The notes under the pieces: model-generated | What the model saw: only the letters and a program-made list of their open reading frames with translations | What the model was told of the DNA's origin: nothing | Database searches by the model: none | Translations under genes and position numbers: made by a program | NCBI GenBank assembly: GCA_020348625.1 | Contig: CP070752.1 | Span: 2,318,417 to 2,329,364, forward strand | Source: Deltaproteobacteria bacterium | GTDB lineage: Bacteria; Desulfobacterota; DSM-4660; Desulfatiglandales; B25-G16 | Direction: 5' to 3' | DNA: 10,948 nucleotides | In this document: one piece after another, positions 7,050 through 10,948 of the stretch | Position numbering within the stretch: the stretch's first letter is position 1 | Layout: each line of letters opens with the position of its first letter

Positions 7050-7088
7050 ATCTGCCCGGATCTGAAGTTCATGGAGACCGGGACGGAA
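7050..7088 (+). promoter_or_regulatory. pan-type RNA stem-loop, copy 2
   Basis: Second copy, 61 nt downstream. cccgg (7055-7059) pairs perfectly with ccggg (7078-7082); tct (7061-7063) pairs with aga (7075-7077); the outer stem pairs 7051-7054 with 7084-7087 (one G-U). A7060 and A7083 are bulged at the same places as in copy 1. The 14-nt 5' segments of the two copies (6990-7003 and 7051-7064) differ at one base, and both 3' arms contain gaccgggac. Loop sequences and sizes differ, as expected if only the helix and bulges are under selection. The terminator begins 22 nt later. Confidence 0.74.
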
Positions 7089-7109
7089 CCATTTTTTCAA
7101 GAGTAACTG

Positions 7110-7142
7110 AAAGGTCCTTCTGTCCCGGGAAGGGCCTTTTTT
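7110..7142 (+). terminator. Intrinsic terminator (attenuator) in the panB leader
   Basis: aaaggtccttc (7110-7120) pairs with gaagggccttt (7129-7139) to give 11 bp with one G-U, an 8-nt loop, and a run of six T at 7137-7142. It ends just before the panB ribosome-binding site and 12 nt before the start codon. A terminator placed after the promoter and before the first gene must be conditional, so it is read as the output of the tandem RNA element. Its loop (7120-7128) is complementary to the 3' arm of both upstream hairpins. Confidence 0.78.
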
Positions 7143-7154
7143 GTGGAGGAGAGT

Positions 7155-7988
7155 ATGGAGAAAAAAAAGGTAACGATCGGAGATCTTATGGCCAAAAAGG
7201 AATCCGGAAGGCGAATAAGCATGATGACTGCGTACGATTGTCCTGGTGCCAACATGGTTGACCAGGCAGGCATTGACGCAATTCTGGTTGGCGACTCCCT
7301 TGGAATGGTCGTTCTCGGTTACACCTCTACCGTACCGGTAACGATGGATGAGATGATCCACCACACCAAGGCAGTCATGCGGGGAACTACTTGGGCCTTT
7401 GTCATTGGTGATATGCCGTTCATGTCGTACCAGGCGAGCATAGAGGATGCCGTGAGAAATGCCGGGCGGTTCATAAAAGAGGGTGGGTGTGATGCGGTGA
7501 AGCTTGAGGGCGGCAGCGAGGTGGCCCCTGTGGTGAAGGCAATTGTTACTGCGGGGATTCCGGTATGCGCTCACATAGGGCTGACGCCACAAACGGCAAC
7601 CCAGCTGGGCGGTTTCAGGGTTCAGGGTAAGGATGCGGAGAGCGCACGGAGCCTGATCAAGTCTGCCAAAGACTTGGAAGAGGCAGGGGCATTTATGGTA
7701 GTGATGGAATGTATTCCCAATGTACTGGCTGCACGCATCACCAATGAACTGGCCATCCCTACTATAGGGATCGGTGCCGGCAGGGATTGTGACGGGCAGG
7801 TCCTCGTGTATCACGACACGGTAGGGATTTTTGAGCGGTTTACCCCGAAATTCGTAAAGCAGTACATCAAACTGGGGCCCATGATTGTAGATGCGCTGAA
7901 GGAGTATAAAAGAGAGGTGGAAGAAGGGGTATTCCCCGGTGATGAACACATCTTCACCATGAGCAAAGAGGAGGCGAAAAAGGTATGA
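7155..7988 (+). CDS. panB: 3-methyl-2-oxobutanoate hydroxymethyltransferase (ketopantoate hydroxymethyltransferase)
   Basis: A complete 277-residue PanB, which transfers a hydroxymethyl group from 5,10-methylene-tetrahydrofolate to 2-oxoisovalerate, giving ketopantoate, the first committed step to pantothenate and coenzyme A. Seen in order: MTAYDCP at 24-30, VGDSLGM at 45-51 with metal ligand D47, IGDMPF at 84-89 with D86, VKLEGG at 115-120 with K116 and metal ligand E118, HIGLTPQ at 140-146, MECIP at 184-188 with catalytic E185, and IGIGAG with CDGQVLV at 204-218. Length is close to the usual 260-285. The ATG at 7155 is chosen over the in-frame GTG at 7143 because GGAGGA at 7145-7150 lies between them and GTG would sit directly on the terminator T-run. 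The stop overlaps the panE start by 4 nt. Expression is probably controlled by the attenuator in its leader. Confidence 0.96.
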   Translation: MEKKKVTIGDLMAKKESGRRISMMTAYDCPGANMVDQAGIDAILVGDSLGMVVLGYTSTVPVTMDEMIHHTKAVMRGTTWAFVIGDMPFMSYQASIEDAVRNAGRFIKEGGCDAVKLEGGSEVAPVVKAIVTAGIPVCAHIGLTPQTATQLGGFRVQGKDAESARSLIKSAKDLEEAGAFMVVMECIPNVLAARITNELAIPTIGIGAGRDCDGQVLVYHDTVGIFERFTPKFVKQYIKLGPMIVDALKEYKREVEEGVFPGDEHIFTMSKEEAKKV

Positions 7989-8908
7989 AATTCCTGGTAG
8001 TCGGGCCAGGGGCTATGGGCTGTCTGTTCGCCGCCCGACTGAGTATTGCCGGAAATGAGGTGGCCCTGGCTGATCACGATAAGGACAGGGCACAGAAGAT
8101 TAACGAGCAGGGTATCAAGGTAACCGGGATATCCGGAGCATACGAGGTTCGTATCCCGACTGCGGTCGGGGGTGCCCCCTTTGCCCCGGATTTTATCTTG
8201 ATCTGCGTAAAATCCACCGACACAAGGGCTGCCGGGGAGGGCGTTTCCGGTAGTATGGGTCCGGAAACCATGGTTGTCACCCTTCAAAACGGGCTCGGGA
8301 ATAGGGAGATCCTGGCGGAGATCTTCGGTCAGGAAAAGGTCTTGGGTGGGGTCACCGCTGAGGGTGCAACCTTGGTGGATGAAGGAGTGATTAGACATGC
8401 GGGAGAAGGAGAAACCGTGATCGGACCTGCGGGAGAAGAAGATGGCCCTGTGCACAAGCTCGTCTCATTTATGAACCAGGCTGGTTTTAAAACACGCTCG
8501 GCTGAGAAGGTAGAAGAACTCATATGGGGCAAGCTGGTCATCAACGTGGGCATCAATGCCCTTACTGCGATAACAAGACTCAAGAACGGCCTGCTCCCTG
8601 CAATCAAAGGAACCAGGGCGATTATGGAAGTGGCAGTGGAGGAGGCGGTTTCCGTGGCACGGGCAAGGGGTGTTCGGCTTCCTTACGAAGACCCGTTAAC
8701 CAGGGTTATTGCAGTATGTGAGGCAACCAAGGAAAATGTATCATCAATGCTTCAGGACGTGCTGAAACGCAAGGCCACAGAGGTAGAAGCGATCAACGGT
8801 GCCATAGCACGAGAAGGAGCTGTTTTGGGAATACCGACTCCTGTGAACAAGGCCCTCGCGGAACTGGTAAACGCGATTCAAACAACATATCAAGACAGGT
8901 TGCCGTAG
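7985..8908 (+). CDS. panE: 2-dehydropantoate 2-reductase (ketopantoate reductase)
   Basis: A 307-residue member of the PanE/ApbA family, reducing ketopantoate to pantoate with NADPH directly after the PanB step. The N-terminal Rossmann fold carries VGPGAMG at 6-12; LICVKSTD at 72-79 and TLQNGLGN at 99-106 are the usual nucleotide- and substrate-side segments. The C-terminal helical domain has WGKLVINVGINAL at 181-193, with catalytic lysine K183 and N187/N191, then SSMLQDVLKRKATEVEAING at 253-272 with the catalytic glutamate probably E266. Length matches the family. The ATG lies in an ATGA overlap with the panB stop, and AGGAGG at 7969-7974 serves it, so the two are translationally coupled. 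No panC or panD follows; the next gene is unrelated, so the rest of the pathway must lie elsewhere. Some members of this fold reduce other 2-oxoacids, but adjacency to panB makes PanE the natural reading. Confidence 0.95.
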   Translation: MKFLVVGPGAMGCLFAARLSIAGNEVALADHDKDRAQKINEQGIKVTGISGAYEVRIPTAVGGAPFAPDFILICVKSTDTRAAGEGVSGSMGPETMVVTLQNGLGNREILAEIFGQEKVLGGVTAEGATLVDEGVIRHAGEGETVIGPAGEEDGPVHKLVSFMNQAGFKTRSAEKVEELIWGKLVINVGINALTAITRLKNGLLPAIKGTRAIMEVAVEEAVSVARARGVRLPYEDPLTRVIAVCEATKENVSSMLQDVLKRKATEVEAINGAIAREGAVLGIPTPVNKALAELVNAIQTTYQDRLP

Positions 8909-8937
8909 GGCCACTTACGCATTTTCTTAAAAATTCC

Positions 8938-8967
8938 TTGATACCCACCGTTCTTGCAGACTAAAAT
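8938..8967 (+). promoter_or_regulatory. Candidate sigma70-type promoter for the DUF2914-cyclase pair
   Basis: TTGATA at 8938-8943 and TAAAAT at 8962-8967 (five of six -10 consensus bases), spaced by 18 bp, would start RNA near 8974, about 68 nt before the ATG at 9042. No T-tracted terminator separates it from panE, so read-through from the pan operon is also possible. Confidence 0.42.
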
Positions 8968-9041
8968 CCAGCTATAGACACGATCACACATCGGTTCTCC
9001 GGGAAACACTAGTCAAAAAGACTCTTTTGCACGACTTGACT

Positions 9042-9455
9042 ATGAACGCTAAGACTCTGATATTCTGCATCGCGATACTGGGCGTGTGCTTGTTTTTTTC
9101 ACAGCAGGCGCATTCACAGGGAGATGAGAAAAGCTTGACCCTGACTCAGGCGGTAATGTGTGAAGAGATCAGAGATCATGCCCCCCACAACCAGGGGGCT
9201 GTTTTTTCCATGGCAAACGAAAGGGTCTGCTGTTTTACCAGGTTTGATCCTGTGCCGGAAAGAACGTTTATCTACCACAGGTGGTTTCGCAGGGACAGGC
9301 TCATTACGAGTATTAAGCTCTCCCTGCAACCGCCTCAGTGGTCAACGGTGAGCAGGATCCAGTTGCGGGAGGCTGACAAAGGGCCGTGGCGTGTGGAAAT
9401 CACCGATCAGACAGGAACGGTTTTCCGCATACTGCGATTCAGCATAACGGATTGA
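9042..9455 (+). CDS. Small exported protein of the DUF2914 type
   Basis: From the ATG at 9042 this is 137 residues with a clear Sec signal peptide: MNAK, a hydrophobic core at about 5-20, and a likely signal peptidase I site after AHS (residue 26). The mature part of about 110 residues resembles DUF2914 domains as I remember them, with AVMCEEI at 37-43, FTRF at 65-68, IYHRWFRRD at 77-85 and GPWRVEI at 114-120 spaced as in that family. It carries cysteines C40, C63 and C64 in the mature part, so a disulfide is possible. Function is unknown; the domain is found in periplasmic or membrane proteins. No Shine-Dalgarno sequence precedes 9042 or the alternative in-frame TTG at 9027, which leaves the exact start open. 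It ends 6 nt before the diadenylate cyclase gene, which has no strong ribosome site of its own, so the two are probably translationally coupled. Confidence 0.72.
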   Translation: MNAKTLIFCIAILGVCLFFSQQAHSQGDEKSLTLTQAVMCEEIRDHAPHNQGAVFSMANERVCCFTRFDPVPERTFIYHRWFRRDRLITSIKLSLQPPQWSTVSRIQLREADKGPWRVEITDQTGTVFRILRFSITD

Positions 9456-9461
9456 TGAAGC

Positions 9462-10901
9462 ATGAACACCCTCTTGACCCTTTTCACGAGCATTCGATGG
9501 CAGGATATCGTTGATATTCTCCTGGTGAGCTACATTGTCTTTCGCCTTTACATCCTCCTGAGAGGGACCACCGTATTCCACGTGCTCATTGGCATAGCAC
9601 TGCTCTGGCTTTCTCACCGGATCGCTCTGTTTCTGGGGCTCATTGTAACCAGCTGGGCAATGCAGGGCATTATGGCAGTAACCGCCCTCATTATCATCGT
9701 TGTGTTCAGAAACGAGATCCGTTCCGTTCTTCAGGCAAAAAACGCGAGGGCCCTTCTCTGGGGGTTCGGCCGAAAAGAGCCCGAGACCCCTGTAGATATC
9801 ATAGCGGAGAGTGTCTACGAGCTCGCTCGATCACATACCGGGGCACTGATTGTTTTGCCGGGAACGGAAGATGTGGAAGAGTTGATCCACAGTGGAATAC
9901 CTTGGGGAGGTGCAGTATCCAAAGAGATGCTGCTCAGCATATTCTGGCATGACAACCCCGTTCACGACGGTGCTGCAATCATCAAGGGCGACCGGGTTGA
10001 AGAGGTGGGGGTTATTCTGCCTTTATCGCATCGGAAGGATTTTCCCTCGTCCTATGGGACCCGCCATCGTGCTGCAGCGGGATTGGCAGAAAAGACCGAT
10101 GCTCTGATTGTTTTGGTATCAGAGGAACGGGGAGAGGTGGCAGTGGCTCAGGGTTCCCGTATGCGCACAATAAAGCAAAAGGACCATCTCATGAGGATCT
10201 TGAGGGAGCATGCAGAAATCCCTGACCAGAACAAGGGTTATCTCAAGAGACAAAAGCTTGAGCTCGGCTTAGCAGCCCTGGGATCCATTTTGTTCATAAC
10301 CGGTGTTTGGTTTAGCTTTGCCAGGGGGTGGGATACGCTAACTACCCTCGAAGCCCCTCTTGGGTTCATAAATCGCGATGCCGGAACGGAGATCGTGGAT
10401 ACATCGGCAAACAGTGTCCGTCTCGAATTGAGCGGGTCAAGCACCCTGATGAGATCTCTACGACCTGAACAGGTTAACGTGAGAATCGACCTCAGTAAGG
10501 CAGGTGTCGGGCCGAATACGGTTCCCATTACAAAGGAGAGTATTGCCCTGCCGCCCGGCATTTCATTAAAGAAGGTTGAGCCCACGGCAGTTACCGTTAC
10601 CCTTGACACCGTAATAACAAAGGAGGTTCCTGTTCAGGTTGACTGGGTCGGAACGTTACCTGGGGATTTGCGCCTTGCGGAGGTGCGGCTTGAGCCCGAG
10701 ATGATCGAGCTCATCGGTGGTAGAGAGGTATTGGAGAGCGTTTCGACGATTTATAGCGAGCCCGTATCCCTTGATAGCCTTGAGCCCAGCGGAACAATTA
10801 CGGTTCGGCTGGCGCTCAACCCTGCGTCCCTGAGAATTGCATCAGGCTCAAAAGACAAGGTCACGGTAAAATATGTGACGAAACAAAGACTTCCCCAGTA
10901 A
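9462..10901 (+). CDS. cdaA: Membrane diadenylate cyclase CdaA fused to YbbR/CdaR-like domains
   Basis: A 479-residue protein expected to make c-di-AMP from two ATP. Residues 1-95 hold three membrane segments (about 15-33, 38-58, 62-82), as in CdaA (YbbP). The cyclase (DAC) domain follows at about 105-250, with the catalytic HDGAAI (DGA at 169-171), GVILPLS at 183-189, GTRHRAA (RHR at 201-203) and IVLVSEERG at 216-224. A fourth membrane segment at about 268-287 leads to roughly 190 residues outside the cytoplasm that resemble two YbbR repeats: 317-383 (VRIDLS, NTVPI, PPGISLKKVEPTAVTVTLD) and 386-472 (KEVPVQV, LEPEMIELIGGREVLESV, VSLDSL). In Firmicutes CdaA and its regulator CdaR (YbbR domains) are separate neighbouring genes, often with glmM; here they form one chain, so the extracytoplasmic part probably senses or tunes cyclase activity. 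The start lies 6 nt after the previous gene. Only 47 nt remain downstream, so a following glmM could not be checked. Confidence 0.92.
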   Translation: MNTLLTLFTSIRWQDIVDILLVSYIVFRLYILLRGTTVFHVLIGIALLWLSHRIALFLGLIVTSWAMQGIMAVTALIIIVVFRNEIRSVLQAKNARALLWGFGRKEPETPVDIIAESVYELARSHTGALIVLPGTEDVEELIHSGIPWGGAVSKEMLLSIFWHDNPVHDGAAIIKGDRVEEVGVILPLSHRKDFPSSYGTRHRAAAGLAEKTDALIVLVSEERGEVAVAQGSRMRTIKQKDHLMRILREHAEIPDQNKGYLKRQKLELGLAALGSILFITGVWFSFARGWDTLTTLEAPLGFINRDAGTEIVDTSANSVRLELSGSSTLMRSLRPEQVNVRIDLSKAGVGPNTVPITKESIALPPGISLKKVEPTAVTVTLDTVITKEVPVQVDWVGTLPGDLRLAEVRLEPEMIELIGGREVLESVSTIYSEPVSLDSLEPSGTITVRLALNPASLRIASGSKDKVTVKYVTKQRLPQ

Positions 10902-10948
10902 GAGTGCAGGCAGGCGTTTGCACTGCAAGGTGTCATAAGCATCACCTC

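Noticed and set aside
7143..7154. GTG at 7143 as the panB start
   Set aside because: It abuts the terminator T-run with no ribosome site before it, while ATG 7155 has GGAGGA just upstream.
6954..7949. 331-codon minus-strand open frame antisense to panB
   Set aside because: It is a long shadow of panB, whose own frame carries all family motifs; it also covers the promoter and RNA leader.
10903..10924. 6-bp hairpin (agtgca / tgcact) after the cyclase stop as a terminator
   Set aside because: The stem is short, the loop is 10 nt, and no T-tract follows.

Overview
The window looks like chromosomal DNA of an anaerobic deltaproteobacterium-type organism (Desulfobacterota). That placement is an inference from gene content: a complex iron-sulfur molybdoenzyme, an acyl-CoA ligase, an IHF-type protein, a DUF2914 protein, and a pantothenate operon preceded by a tandem RNA element of the 'pan' type, which is known from Firmicutes, Chloroflexi and deltaproteobacteria. 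No phage, CRISPR array, tRNA or rRNA was seen.

Layout. (1) 1-1480, plus strand: the C-terminal end of a DMSO-reductase-family molybdopterin oxidoreductase, a 185-nt gap with short repeats and a hairpin, then its four-cluster ferredoxin subunit; no membrane anchor gene follows. (2) 1481-2600: decayed DNA holding a frameshifted minus-strand reading frame and the C-terminal scrap of an IS1595/ISXO2-like transposase. (3) 2601-4202, minus: an AMP-forming acyl-CoA synthetase, followed by a gene-poor 600-nt stretch. (4) 4814-5098, plus: an IHF/HU-family DNA-bending protein with a candidate promoter. (5) 5349-6740, minus: a two-gene unit, a YihX-like HAD phosphatase followed 24 nt later by a PlsC-type lysophosphatidate acyltransferase. 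(6) 6949-8908, plus: a strong sigma70-like promoter, two tandem hairpins each carrying two bulged adenines, an intrinsic terminator, then panB and panE overlapping by 4 nt. (7) 8938-10901, plus: a candidate promoter, a small exported DUF2914 protein, and 6 nt later a 479-residue protein fusing a CdaA-type diadenylate cyclase to YbbR/CdaR-like extracytoplasmic domains.

The best regulatory signal is the panB leader. Promoter, two pan-type stem-loops and a terminator ending 12 nt before the start codon together look like a transcription-attenuation system for vitamin B5 and coenzyme A synthesis. The terminator loop is complementary to the 3' arms of both pan-type hairpins, which suggests a specific switching mechanism. 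PanB and PanE are consecutive steps from ketoisovalerate to pantoate. The second signal is the single-chain cyclase-YbbR protein, which joins two functions made by separate adjacent genes in Firmicutes.
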